Below are positions 1 through 11,255 of a stretch of DNA of 64,000 nucleotides, one piece after another; the stretch's first letter is position 1, and each line of letters begins with the position of its first letter. The position numbers were made by a program, and so were the translations under genes. The DNA is from Oscillospiraceae bacterium (GTDB lineage: Bacteria; Bacillota; Clostridia; Oscillospirales; CAG-272). The DNA is taken from NCBI GenBank assembly GCA_015063805.1, contig SVTK01000002.1, forward strand, positions 1 to 64,000, in the 5' to 3' direction. The notes beneath the pieces are model-generated. The model was not told where the DNA came from. It did no database searches and was given only the letters and a program-made list of their open reading frames with translations.

Positions 1-20
1 TTGTTTTTGAAATATAAGAT

Positions 21-56
21 AACCCCGACAGATTTTATGATGAATCTGTCGGGGTT
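21..56. terminator. Bidirectional intrinsic terminator downstream of araM
   Basis: A 14-bp perfect inverted repeat (21-34 with 43-56) with core CCCCGACAG/CTGTCGGGG is followed by T-rich sequence on the plus strand (TTTATTATTTG) and TTATCTT on the minus strand. It lies 88 bases past the stop of the minus-strand dehydrogenase gene and probably ends that transcript. It may also serve a plus-strand gene left of the window. Bases 57-143 hold no gene that I can support. Confidence 0.8.
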
Positions 57-143
57 TATTATTTGTTTTCTGTGGATTAAATTAAGTAAAGTTATTTATG
101 ATTTCTCCGCTAAGAACATCACGCATTACGCGACAGTCCTTTT

Positions 144-1466
144 TTACAATGTCTCCGCCATCTCACCCAGAATTCCCAGATCCCAGCAAAGGTGGGCAAG
201 CACATATTTGAAGCGGATATCCTTGGATGCCCGGAAAGCCATGGGCAGCGCGGCAGGATCCATGCCGATCTCCGCCGGGGTCTTCGGCATATCGATGGCC
301 GCAAAGACAGCATCCAGCTCGGCGGCGGTGGGAAGCTCTTCCTCGATTACGGCGAGGATATCCTGCCAATGGTCAAGAATGCGCTCCAGGCGCAGGGCGT
401 GGGCAGCGGGGGCATACTTCCCTTCCTTCTGCTCCAGGGCAATCATGCTCTCAGCGCTCCTGCCGAGGAATGCGCGCATTTCCTCGCTCCACCGGGCATA
501 GTCGAAAGTCTGCGCATGGGCAAGTGCACGCGCACGGTCGGGGGTGATCTGCTTGAGTTTTTCGTAGAGCGCAACCGTCATCCGGGTGGCAACAGCACAC
601 TGAATTCCGTGCAGTTCCACCGGCGTGCCGAACTCATGGCCCCGCATATCCCAGATATGAGAGAGGTAATGCTCGCCGCCCGAGGCCGGTCTTGACACGC
701 CTGCATAGGTCATGGCAATCCCACAGATCGCCAGGCCGGCAAATACCGCCTCAACCGCGGCATCCTCCCGCCGCAGAAGACCCTCACGGTGATCGATGCA
801 CTTCCGCAGGGCCGTTCTGACCAGCTCCGCAAGCGTCTCGCAGTAATACTCCCCCGTCACCAATGCGCCGATGCGCCACTCGCAGATGCTGACGTATTTC
901 GCCAGCATATCGCCCAGCCCCGCCTTGAGCATATGCATGGGTGCCTGCCGCAGGATCTCGGTATCACCGATGATCACATCGGGGGTTTTGGAGGGAATTG
1001 AAACCTTCAGCCCGTCCCGCGTCATGGAAGAGGTGGCGGAAGCATAGCCATCCATGGACGGTGCGGTTGCCACGATAATGTAGGGCTTATTTGCCGTAGC
1101 GGAGAGGATCTTGCCGATGTCGTTAATGACCCCGGAGCCGACGGCAACGATCACATCGGCGGAATAGTCATAATGCATCACCGCCGAGCCGACGCTGACT
1201 TCGTTAGGTTCGGGACGGTCTTCGGCAATCATGTAATCAGTGCAGGCGATCCCGCCCTCGGCAAGGAGGGCAAGCACCTGCTCACCGGCAACGCGGTGCG
1301 TATTCTGATCGCTGAGCAAGAACACCTTTTTCGCGTGATATTCCTGCAGGATCCCCACAAGCGAATTCAAAACGCCCCGACCGCAGTAAATCTGCGCCGC
1401 GACCTGATGTTCTCTGCCGCAGGGACAGGGTTTGCCATTGATCCGCTTCAGTTCAACAATGTCCAT
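144..1466 (-). CDS. araM: sn-glycerol-1-phosphate dehydrogenase, AraM/EgsA family
   Basis: This 440-residue protein belongs to the iron-containing/glycerol dehydrogenase superfamily, AraM branch, which reduces dihydroxyacetone phosphate to sn-glycerol-1-phosphate with NAD(P)H. The nucleotide-binding stretch GSGVINDIGK is at about 110-119. The expected metal ligands are visible as Asp in GLGDMLAKY (about 186), His in SGGEHYLSH (about 266) and His in VELHG (about 286). The N-terminus carries PCPCGREH, seen in many AraM proteins. An upstream in-frame ATG exists, but GAAGGAGG lies about 8 bases before the ATG at 1466, so I use that. The gene is monocistronic, with its own TTGACA-18-TATAAT promoter and a downstream terminator. 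In Bacillus, AraM feeds an archaeal-like prenylglycerol pathway through PcrB; no pcrB is present in this window. Confidence 0.88.
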   Translation of the reverse strand: MDIVELKRINGKPCPCGREHQVAAQIYCGRGVLNSLVGILQEYHAKKVFLLSDQNTHRVAGEQVLALLAEGGIACTDYMIAEDRPEPNEVSVGSAVMHYDYSADVIVAVGSGVINDIGKILSATANKPYIIVATAPSMDGYASATSSMTRDGLKVSIPSKTPDVIIGDTEILRQAPMHMLKAGLGDMLAKYVSICEWRIGALVTGEYYCETLAELVRTALRKCIDHREGLLRREDAAVEAVFAGLAICGIAMTYAGVSRPASGGEHYLSHIWDMRGHEFGTPVELHGIQCAVATRMTVALYEKLKQITPDRARALAHAQTFDYARWSEEMRAFLGRSAESMIALEQKEGKYAPAAHALRLERILDHWQDILAVIEEELPTAAELDAVFAAIDMPKTPAEIGMDPAALPMAFRASKDIRFKYVLAHLCWDLGILGEMAETL

Positions 1467-1505
1467 TTGTTTGCCCTCCTTCGTATCCACCGGATATCCG
1501 CAGAT

Positions 1506-1535
1506 ATTATATCACCGGGGCGCACGATCTGTCAA
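1506..1535 (-). promoter_or_regulatory. Sigma-A promoter of araM
   Basis: On the minus strand, TTGACA (1530-1535) and TATAAT (1506-1511) are separated by 18 bases. Both hexamers match the consensus exactly. The predicted transcript starts about 30 bases before the chosen ATG. The promoter sits immediately downstream of the terminator that ends the preceding operon. Confidence 0.85.
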
Positions 1536-1540
1536 GGAAA

Positions 1541-1573
1541 AAACCGCCGCTTCGGTATGCGAAGCAGCGGTTT
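1541..1573 (-). terminator. Intrinsic terminator of the ribU operon
   Basis: A 14-bp stem with one mismatch (1541-1554 with 1560-1573) is followed on the minus strand by a TTTTTT tract. It lies just past the stop of the COG2426 gene and ends the ribU-COG2426 transcript. Confidence 0.85.
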
Positions 1574-1604
1574 GAACATGCTTTCAATCGATGGACATTC
1601 CAGA

Positions 1605-2081
1605 TCAAAGCAGAAATTCCAGCGCAGAGAGAACGCCGTAACTGATCAGGGTGACAATGATCGCAGCGCCCAAGACACCCAAGAGGATGGCAGGAACAGC
1701 GGTTTTTGCCCTGACGCGGAAAAGTGCCGCTACCAGCGATCCCGTCCACGCTCCCGTTCCGGGAAGCGGAATGGCCACCAGCAAAAGCAGTCCCAAGAAG
1801 GCAAAACGATCCACCTTTTCTCGGTGCTTCTCTGCCTTTTGCTCGAGCCAAAGGGCGATTCTCTGAAAGAGTCGGAGGGGGCAGCGCTTCATCCAATCCA
1901 GGATCCCGCGGATAAAGAGCAGGATGAAAGGCACGGGAATGCAGTTGCCCACGATAGCAGCCAGCATACACAGATACCACGGCAGACCAAGCGCGGTTCC
2001 GGCCGGGATAGCCCCACGCAGCTCGATAACGGGCACCATGGAAATGAATGCCACCCAAAGGATATTTTTGATCGAACCCAT
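1605..2081 (-). CDS. COG2426 small multi-drug export family membrane protein
   Basis: This 158-residue integral membrane protein matches the COG2426 / Sm_multidrug_ex family. Its opening GSIKNILWVAFISMVPVIELRGAIP contains the typical VPxxELRGAIP motif, and VAIPLPGTGAWTG follows near residue 105. Four or five hydrophobic segments are evident. The family name comes from weak early evidence, and the true substrate is unknown. Two ATGs are adjacent. GGGAGG is only two bases from the first and five from the second (2081), so I use the second. The gene lies 27 bases after ribU with no promoter or terminator between, so it is probably cotranscribed and under the same FMN riboswitch. That makes a flavin-related role possible but unproven. 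Confidence 0.8.
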   Translation of the reverse strand: MGSIKNILWVAFISMVPVIELRGAIPAGTALGLPWYLCMLAAIVGNCIPVPFILLFIRGILDWMKRCPLRLFQRIALWLEQKAEKHREKVDRFAFLGLLLLVAIPLPGTGAWTGSLVAALFRVRAKTAVPAILLGVLGAAIIVTLISYGVLSALEFLL

Positions 2082-2108
2082 CATTTCCTCCCAAAATCGA
2101 ATTCTTGG

Positions 2109-2708
2109 TTAACGGTGCAGGATCCCCGACACGCGCTTATACAGTAATCCGGCAAGAATTGAGCAGATAATGCCCTTCACCAGATTAAAGGGGACAACGG
2201 CAAAGACGATCATGGACTTGAGATCGGTCACGGCACCGTTGACCGCCGAGGCCATCTCAATAATGGCGTCCAGCGGCATTTTGTACATTTCCACATAAGT
2301 GGGAATGAGGACGAAATAGTTAAGCAGAGAGCCCACTACCGCCAGCGAAACCGTACCGATCGTCATACCCAGAATTGCACTTTTCAGGGACTTTCGGCCG
2401 CGATAGATGAATGCAGCTGGGACGACAAGAACACATCCCGTGATGAAGTTTGCTGCTTCCCCCACAAAAGCGGTAGTAGTCCCATCAAGCAAAAGATTAA
2501 GCAGATTTTTTAACAGTTCGATCAGCACAGCGGCCCCGGGTCCCAAAGCAAAACCGCCGATAAACACCACGACCTCGCTCAGATCTATTTTATAGAATGG
2601 CGGGGTAAATGGCAGCGGAAACTCAAACAGCATAATAATCACAGCTGCCGCAGTGAGAACGGCAACCTTTGCAATGTACTTAATGGCATTTGCGTGTTTA
2701 CGGTTCAT
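2109..2708 (-). CDS. ribU: Riboflavin ECF transporter S component RibU
   Basis: This 199-residue, six-helix membrane protein is the substrate-binding subunit of an energy-coupling factor transporter. The signature FPLPFTPPFYKIDLSEV near residues 30-46 followed by FIGGFALGPGAAVLIELLKNLLN is typical of RibU, and the FMN riboswitch directly upstream supports riboflavin as substrate. A TTG two codons upstream is in frame, but GGGAG is seven bases from the ATG at 2708, so I start there. It lacks its own ATPase and presumably docks on the shared EcfA1-EcfA2-EcfT module encoded at 39419-42025. Transcription is expected to fall when FMN is plentiful. Confidence 0.93.
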   Translation of the reverse strand: MNRKHANAIKYIAKVAVLTAAAVIIMLFEFPLPFTPPFYKIDLSEVVVFIGGFALGPGAAVLIELLKNLLNLLLDGTTTAFVGEAANFITGCVLVVPAAFIYRGRKSLKSAILGMTIGTVSLAVVGSLLNYFVLIPTYVEMYKMPLDAIIEMASAVNGAVTDLKSMIVFAVVPFNLVKGIICSILAGLLYKRVSGILHR

Positions 2709-2748
2709 ATGCAATCTCCCAACATATTGTCTATGTTAAGAAGAATAA

Positions 2749-2774
2749 GCACCCCCAAAACACTTCGGGGGTGC
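2749..2774 (-). terminator. Riboswitch-controlled terminator upstream of ribU
   Basis: An 8-bp GC-rich stem, GCACCCCC (2749-2756) with GGGGGTGC (2767-2774), is followed on the minus strand by TTATTCTTCTT. It lies directly after the FMN aptamer and 40 bases before ribU, the usual place for the expression platform of a transcription-attenuating riboswitch. Confidence 0.85.
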
Positions 2775-2895
2775 CATTATCTTCTTCTCTCATCCGGACT
2801 TTACCGTCGGCACAGGAATTTCACCTGTTCGGCGTGCGGTGCGCACGTTAGCGGGCTGTACCGCCGGTATGGAATTTCACCAATCCCCAAAGAAT
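2775..2895 (-). ncRNA. FMN riboswitch (RFN element)
   Basis: Read on the minus strand, this segment has the conserved RFN blocks in order: GGGGATTGGTGAAATTCC, ACCGGCGGTA, a variable arm, a second GGTGAAATTCC inside CAGG...CCTG, then GACGGTAAAGTCCGGATGAG. The element binds FMN and in this layout would favour the terminator at 2749-2774 when FMN is abundant. Only about 16 bases separate it from the tuf terminator, and I see no good promoter there. Its promoter must overlap the tuf terminator, or it is fed by read-through. Confidence 0.95.
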
Positions 2896-2909
2896 GATAT
2901 TCAAGAAAT

Positions 2910-2933
2910 GGGCGGATACCGAAGTATCCGCCC
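2910..2933 (-). terminator. Intrinsic terminator of the rpsL-rpsG-fusA-tuf operon
   Basis: A perfect 10-bp stem, GGGCGGATAC (2910-2919) with GTATCCGCCC (2924-2933), closes on a TTCG tetraloop on the minus strand and is followed by ATTTCTT. It lies 16 bases after the tuf stop. Confidence 0.8.
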
Positions 2934-2949
2934 ACAATTAGGTTAGAAA

Positions 2950-4155
2950 TTACTCGTGGATTTCAGCAACGACGCCCGAACCAACGGTACGGCCACCCTC
3001 GCGGATAGCGAAGCGGAGACCCTTCTCAATCGCGATGGGGGTGATGAGCTCAACGGTCATATCAACGTTGTCGCCGGGGCGGCACATCTCAACGCCTTCG
3101 GGAAGATTGATTACACCGGTAACGTCGGTGGTACGGAAGTAGAACTGAGGACGGTAGCCTGCGAAGAAGGGCTTCTTACGGCCGCCTTCCTTCTCAGTCA
3201 GAACGTACACCTGGCCGGTGAACTTGGTGTGGGGGTTGATGGAGCCGGGCTTGCAGAGAACCTGGCCACGCTCGATCTCGTTCTTCTGAATACCGCGGAG
3301 CAGAGCACCGATGTTGTCACCGGCCTCAGCGCGATCAAGCAGCTTGCGGAACATCTCAACACCAGTGATGGTGGTGTTCTTCTTCTCGTCGGAGAGACCA
3401 ACGATCTCAACAACGTCGCCTACCTTAACAGTACCGCGCTCAACACGACCGGTAGCAACAGTACCACGGCCGGTGATGGAGAACACGTCCTCAACGGGCA
3501 TCAGGAAGTCGAGGTCAGCCTTGCGCTCGGGAGTAGGAATGTACTCGTCAACCTGGTTCATGAGCTCGAGGATGCAAGCATACTCGGGAGCATTGATATC
3601 GGTGTTGGCGGACTCAAGGGCCTCACGAGCGGAGCCACGAACGATGGGCAGATCGTCGCCGGGGAAGTCGTAGGAGGAGAGGAGGTCACGGATCTCCATC
3701 TCAACGAGGTCAAGCAGCTCCTCGTCATCAACGAGGTCAGTCTTGTTCATGAAAACAACGATTGCGGGAACGCCAACCTGACGAGCGAGCAGAACGTGCT
3801 CGCGGGTCTGCTGGAGAGGACCGTCAGTGGAAGCAACAACCAGGATTGCGCCGTCCATCTGAGCTGCACCGGTGATCATGTTCTTAACATAGTCAGCGTG
3901 GCCGGGGCAGTCAACGTGAGCGTAGTGACGGGTCTCAGTCTCATACTCAACGTGACGGGTGTTGATTGTGATACCACGAGCCTTCTCCTCGGGAGCGTTG
4001 TCGATCTGGTCGTAAGCGAGGAACTCGATGTTACCGTTGCTCAGAGACAGGGTCTTGGTGATAGCAGCGGTAAGGGTGGTCTTACCATGGTCAACGTGAC
4101 CAATGGTACCAATGTTAACATGGGGTTTGGTTCTTACAAATTGAGCCTTTGCCAT
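2950..4155 (-). CDS. tuf: Translation elongation factor Tu
   Basis: EF-Tu (401 residues) is the GTPase that delivers aminoacyl-tRNA to the ribosomal A site. G1 GHVDHGKT (about 19-26), G3 DCPGHADY (about 83-90) and G4 NKTD are intact, followed by the two beta-barrel domains ending near [19 protein letters not shown] sits nine bases before the ATG. It is the last gene of the str operon, 34 bases after fusA, with a terminator directly downstream. It is the only tuf in this window. Confidence 0.98.
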   Translation of the reverse strand: MAKAQFVRTKPHVNIGTIGHVDHGKTTLTAAITKTLSLSNGNIEFLAYDQIDNAPEEKARGITINTRHVEYETETRHYAHVDCPGHADYVKNMITGAAQMDGAILVVASTDGPLQQTREHVLLARQVGVPAIVVFMNKTDLVDDEELLDLVEMEIRDLLSSYDFPGDDLPIVRGSAREALESANTDINAPEYACILELMNQVDEYIPTPERKADLDFLMPVEDVFSITGRGTVATGRVERGTVKVGDVVEIVGLSDEKKNTTITGVEMFRKLLDRAEAGDNIGALLRGIQKNEIERGQVLCKPGSINPHTKFTGQVYVLTEKEGGRKKPFFAGYRPQFYFRTTDVTGVINLPEGVEMCRPGDNVDMTVELITPIAIEKGLRFAIREGGRTVGSGVVAEIHE

Positions 4156-4189
4156 TTTAAAAATCCTCCTAAAAATAAATTTAATTTAA

Positions 4190-6274
4190 TCAGCCGTTGT
4201 TTTTGTTGCGTGCAGTTACGATGCTTTCCTGGATGGACTTAGGCACTTCCTTGAAGTGGCTGGGTTCCATCGAGTACTGACCGCGGCCCTGGGTACGGGA
4301 GCGAAGCTCGGTTGCGTAACCGAACATCTCGGACAGAGGAACCATTGCGGTAAGCTGGGTTGCGCCGGGCTGGGGCTCCATGCTCTGGATCTCACCGCGG
4401 CGGGAGTTGATGTCACCGATAACATCGCCGAGATAATCATCGGGGGTAATGACAACAACCTTGGTAATGGGCTCGGTCAGGACGGGATCCGCCTTGCGCA
4501 TAGCCTCCTTGAAGGCCATGGAGCCGGCGATCTTGAACGCCATTTCCGAAGAGTCGACTTCGTGGTAGGAGCCGTCGTAGAGGGTAACCTTAACGTCAAC
4601 TACATTGTAGCCGGCGAGTACACCGCTCTGCATTGCACCCTGAATACCTGCATCGATAGGACCGATGAATTCCTTCGGGATGGAGCCGCCGACGGTCTTG
4701 TTGATGAACTCGTAGCCCTTGCCGGGTTCGTTGGGTTCGAGAATGATCTTGACGTGACCGTACTGACCCGAACCGCCCGACTGGCGCTTGTACTTGGTAT
4801 CCTGGTCCACAGACTTGCGGACAGTCTCCTTGTAAGCAACCTGAGGCTTACCGATGTTTGCCTCAACCTTGAACTCGCGCAGAAGTCTGTCAACGATGAT
4901 CTCAAGGTGAAGCTCACCCATACCTGCGATAATGGTCTGACCGGTCTCTTCGTCAGTGTAGGTACGGAAGGTGGGGTCTTCCTCAGCCAGCTTGGAGAGG
5001 GCGATACCCATCTTTTCCTGACCTGCACGGGTCTTGGGCTCGATCGCAACGCTGATAACGGGTTCCGGGAACTCCATGGACTCAAGAATGATAGGATGCT
5101 TTTCGTCGCAGAAGGTATCACCGGTGGTGGTGTTCTTGACACCGACAACAGCAGCGATATCACCGCTGTAGCAGCAGTCAAGGTCTGAACGGTCGTTGGC
5201 GTGCATCTGCAGGATACGGCCGAAACGCTCGCGGCTGCGCTTGGTCGAGTTGTAAACAGCAGAACCTGCTGCAACGGAACCCGAGTAAACGCGGAAGAAG
5301 CAGAGTTTACCGACATAGGGGTCAGTCATGATCTTGAATGCAAGAGCCGAGAAGGGCTCCTCATCACTGGCATGACGGCAATCTTCCTCATCGGTATCGG
5401 GATTGATACCCTTGATTGCAGGGATATCGGTAGGAGCGGGCATATAGTCGATGATAGCGTCAAGCAGCTTCTGCACGCCCTTGTTCTTGTAAGAGGTACC
5501 GCAAAGCACGGGAACGATCTTGTTCTCGATGGTTGCCTTGCGAAGTGCGATCTTCAGTTCCTCGGTGGTGATCTCGCCGCCCTCGAGGTACTTCTCCATC
5601 AGCTCGTCATCGGACTCTGCGATGGACTCGATCATGTTGTTGCGATACTCCTCAGCCTTCTCCAGCATATCGGCCGGAATGGGCTCGACACGCATATCCT
5701 TACCGAGGTCATCGTAGTAAACGTCGGCCTCGAAGTTCATCAGGTCAATGATGCCCTTGAACTCGGACTCGGCACCGATGGGCAGCTGAATCGGAACAGG
5801 ATTGGTATGCAGGCGATCCTTCATCATGTCAACGACACGGTAGAAGTTTGCACCGGTGATATCCATCTTGTTGACGTAAGCCATTCTCGGTACGCCGTAC
5901 TTATCGGCCTGTCTCCAGACCGTCTCGGACTGAGGCTCAACGCCGCCCTTTGCACAGAAGACGGTTACCGAGCCGTCGAGCACGCGAAGCGAACGCTCAA
6001 CCTCTACGGTAAAGTCAACGTGGCCGGGGGTGTCGATAATGTTGATACGGTTGTTCTTCCAGTAACAGGTGGTAGCAGCGGAAGTGATGGTGATACCACG
6101 CTCCTGCTCCTGCTCCATCCAGTCCATCGTTGCGGAACCCTCGTGGGTCTCGCCGATACGGTGGGTCTTACCGGTGTAGAACAGAATTCTTTCGGTAGTC
6201 GTAGTCTTACCGGCATCGATGTGCGCCATGATACCGATGTTACGAGTACGCTCAAGCGAATATTCCCTGGGCAT
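4190..6274 (-). CDS. fusA: Translation elongation factor G
   Basis: EF-G (694 residues) is the ribosomal translocase, and with RRF (frr, in this window) splits post-termination ribosomes. The GTPase motifs [17 protein letters not shown] (about 17-33), DTPGHVDF and NKMD are intact, followed by the standard domains II-V. The start has AAAGGAG eight bases upstream. It lies 24 bases after rpsG and 34 before tuf in the canonical str order. Confidence 0.98.
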   Translation of the reverse strand: MPREYSLERTRNIGIMAHIDAGKTTTTERILFYTGKTHRIGETHEGSATMDWMEQEQERGITITSAATTCYWKNNRINIIDTPGHVDFTVEVERSLRVLDGSVTVFCAKGGVEPQSETVWRQADKYGVPRMAYVNKMDITGANFYRVVDMMKDRLHTNPVPIQLPIGAESEFKGIIDLMNFEADVYYDDLGKDMRVEPIPADMLEKAEEYRNNMIESIAESDDELMEKYLEGGEITTEELKIALRKATIENKIVPVLCGTSYKNKGVQKLLDAIIDYMPAPTDIPAIKGINPDTDEEDCRHASDEEPFSALAFKIMTDPYVGKLCFFRVYSGSVAAGSAVYNSTKRSRERFGRILQMHANDRSDLDCCYSGDIAAVVGVKNTTTGDTFCDEKHPIILESMEFPEPVISVAIEPKTRAGQEKMGIALSKLAEEDPTFRTYTDEETGQTIIAGMGELHLEIIVDRLLREFKVEANIGKPQVAYKETVRKSVDQDTKYKRQSGGSGQYGHVKIILEPNEPGKGYEFINKTVGGSIPKEFIGPIDAGIQGAMQSGVLAGYNVVDVKVTLYDGSYHEVDSSEMAFKIAGSMAFKEAMRKADPVLTEPITKVVVITPDDYLGDVIGDINSRRGEIQSMEPQPGATQLTAMVPLSEMFGYATELRSRTQGRGQYSMEPSHFKEVPKSIQESIVTARNKNNG

Positions 6275-6298
6275 AGCAGTCTCCTTTCAAGGAACAGA

Positions 6299-6769
6299 TC
6301 AATATCTGTAATGTGCAAACGCCTTGTTGGCTTCTGCCATTCTGTGGGTTTCTTCTTTCTTCTTGAAAGCGCCGCCCATGCTATTCTTGGCATCCATGAT
6401 CTCGGCTGCAAGACGCTCAGCCATGGTACGCTCGCCGCGCTTTCTTGCGAAACCGATCAGCCAGCGAAGACCGAGAGTCTGACGTCTGTCAGCGCGGACT
6501 TCCATAGGAACCTGATAGGTAGAACCACCCAGACGGCGAGCCTTGACCTCGAGAACGGGCATGATGTTCTCAAGTGCTTCCTTGAACGCCTCAAGGGGAT
6601 TCTGACCGGACTTTTCTTCAATGATCCGGAATGCGTCATAGACGATCTTCTGGGCAACGCCCTTCTTGCCGTCATACATGACATTGTTGATCAGCTTGGT
6701 GACAAGCTTAGAGTTGTAAAGCGGATCCGGCAATACATCTCTCTTCGAGATTTGGCCTCTTCTTGGCAC
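6299..6769 (-). CDS. rpsG: 30S ribosomal protein S7
   Basis: S7 nucleates assembly of the 30S head by binding the 3' major domain of 16S rRNA. An upstream in-frame ATG would give an unlikely N-terminal extension. AAGGAGGG lies about six bases before GTG at 6769, which yields [19 protein letters not shown], the normal S7 opening, and exactly 156 residues, the family's usual length. I therefore call a GTG start. It sits second in the rpsL-rpsG-fusA-tuf operon. The 185-base rpsL-rpsG spacer is unusually long and holds no gene that I can support. Confidence 0.96.
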   Translation of the reverse strand: MPRRGQISKRDVLPDPLYNSKLVTKLINNVMYDGKKGVAQKIVYDAFRIIEEKSGQNPLEAFKEALENIMPVLEVKARRLGGSTYQVPMEVRADRRQTLGLRWLIGFARKRGERTMAERLAAEIMDAKNSMGGAFKKKEETHRMAEANKAFAHYRY

Positions 6770-6954
6770 TGTACTTCCCTCCTTCATTAAATTATGAGCT
6801 CACAGGTACTCGAAAGCAATCTTTCGTAAGCGCGCGTCGGAGGCAGCCGGAATGAACAGTATATAAACAAATTCAATCACGGGAGTGCAACACAGACGGG
6901 CACAGTGAAGTTATGCTTTAGAATGTGTTTCGAGAGCTTCTGCTCTCAGGCGCC

Positions 6955-7371
6955 TTATTTCTTCTTAGGAGCCTTTGCGCCGTACTTGGAACGGCTCTGC
7001 ATGCGGTTGGCTACGCCCTGTGCGTCAAGCGTACCACGGATGATGTGGTAACGTACACCAGGCAGGTCACGAACTCTACCGCCGCGGATGAGGACTACCG
7101 AGTGTTCCTGGAGATTGTGACCAATACCGGGAATGTAGCTCGTAACCTCAAGACCGTTGGTCAGACGAACTCTCGCGAATTTACGCAGAGCAGAGTTCGG
7201 CTTCTTCGGCGTGGTCGTCGAAACTTTGGTGCATACGCCTCTCTTTTGGGGAGAACTGATGTCAGTGGGGACGTTCTTGAGGGTGTTGAAGCCCTTCTGC
7301 AATACAGGTGCTTTGGACTTGTACACCTTATCGCTGCGGCCCTGCTTAACCAGCTGGTTAAAAGTAGGCAT
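6955..7371 (-). CDS. rpsL: 30S ribosomal protein S12 with Arg at the streptomycin position
   Basis: S12 (138 residues) lines the decoding centre. Translation starts at MPTFNQL (7371), seven bases after AGGAGG; an upstream in-frame extension is rejected. The conserved loops are [13 protein letters not shown] (residues 52-64) and [14 protein letters not shown] (96-109). In the second loop nearly all bacteria have GGRVKDLPG; here the lysine (E. coli K87/K88) is Arg101, codon CGT. K-to-R at this site is a classic streptomycin-resistance change. The other hotspot (K56-K57 here) is unchanged. It is the first gene of the str operon, behind a perfect consensus promoter and a leader of about 100 bases. 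Confidence 0.97.
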   Translation of the reverse strand: MPTFNQLVKQGRSDKVYKSKAPVLQKGFNTLKNVPTDISSPQKRGVCTKVSTTTPKKPNSALRKFARVRLTNGLEVTSYIPGIGHNLQEHSVVLIRGGRVRDLPGVRYHIIRGTLDAQGVANRMQSRSKYGAKAPKKK

Positions 7372-7477
7372 GTGTTTCCTCCTTTTCTGTGATTTGATTT
7401 GTTTATATACCACCGACGCGCCGATTGGCACCCCGGAAGCACACAGAATGCAAGCTACCCGAAAATAGCTATTGTAT

Positions 7478-7506
7478 ATTATAGCACCGCCATGTCAATC
7501 TGTCAA
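7478..7506 (-). promoter_or_regulatory. Consensus sigma-A promoter of the rpsL-tuf operon
   Basis: On the minus strand TTGACA (7501-7506), a 17-base spacer and TATAAT (7478-7483) match the consensus perfectly. A-rich stretches upstream of the -35 resemble an UP element. This shows that the str operon is transcribed independently of rpoBC, which ends in its own terminator just upstream. Confidence 0.93.
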
Positions 7507-7622
7507 GAGACAATTTTCTTTGGGCAAAAATTCTCCCTTTTCACCAAAGAGCGCATCATTCTGCTATAGTATTTGCCATATTTTTCGGTTTTATCCGCAA
7601 AAAGCACAAAAAGACGCAGAGA

Positions 7623-7651
7623 GGGGACGCCGTGCACAGCACAGCGTCCCC
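7623..7651 (-). terminator. Intrinsic terminator of rpoB-rpoC
   Basis: GGGGACGC (7623-7630) pairs with GCGTCCCC (7644-7651), and an inner GTGC/GCAC extends the stem. On the minus strand it is followed by T-rich CTTTTTGTGCTTTTTG. It lies 28 bases after the rpoC stop. The 308-base rpoC-rpsL gap (7372-7679) contains only this terminator, the str promoter and the rpsL leader. Confidence 0.85.
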
Positions 7652-7679
7652 CTTGCGGGACCGAATATTCCGGCGGGTG

Positions 7680-11237
<3,558 letters not shown>

Positions 11238-11255
11238 AGCAATTCTCCTTGTTCA

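Noticed and set aside
1173-2147. A 324-codon plus-strand frame spanning araM, the COG2426 gene and the intergenic region
   Set aside because: It crosses a terminator and two promoters of the other strand and reads as low-complexity Arg/Gln sequence.
6770-6954. A hidden small gene in the long rpsL-rpsG spacer
   Set aside because: No frame with a plausible start, ribosome binding site and family-like sequence was seen; only a small GAGAGC-TTCT-GCTCTC hairpin near 6931-6946.
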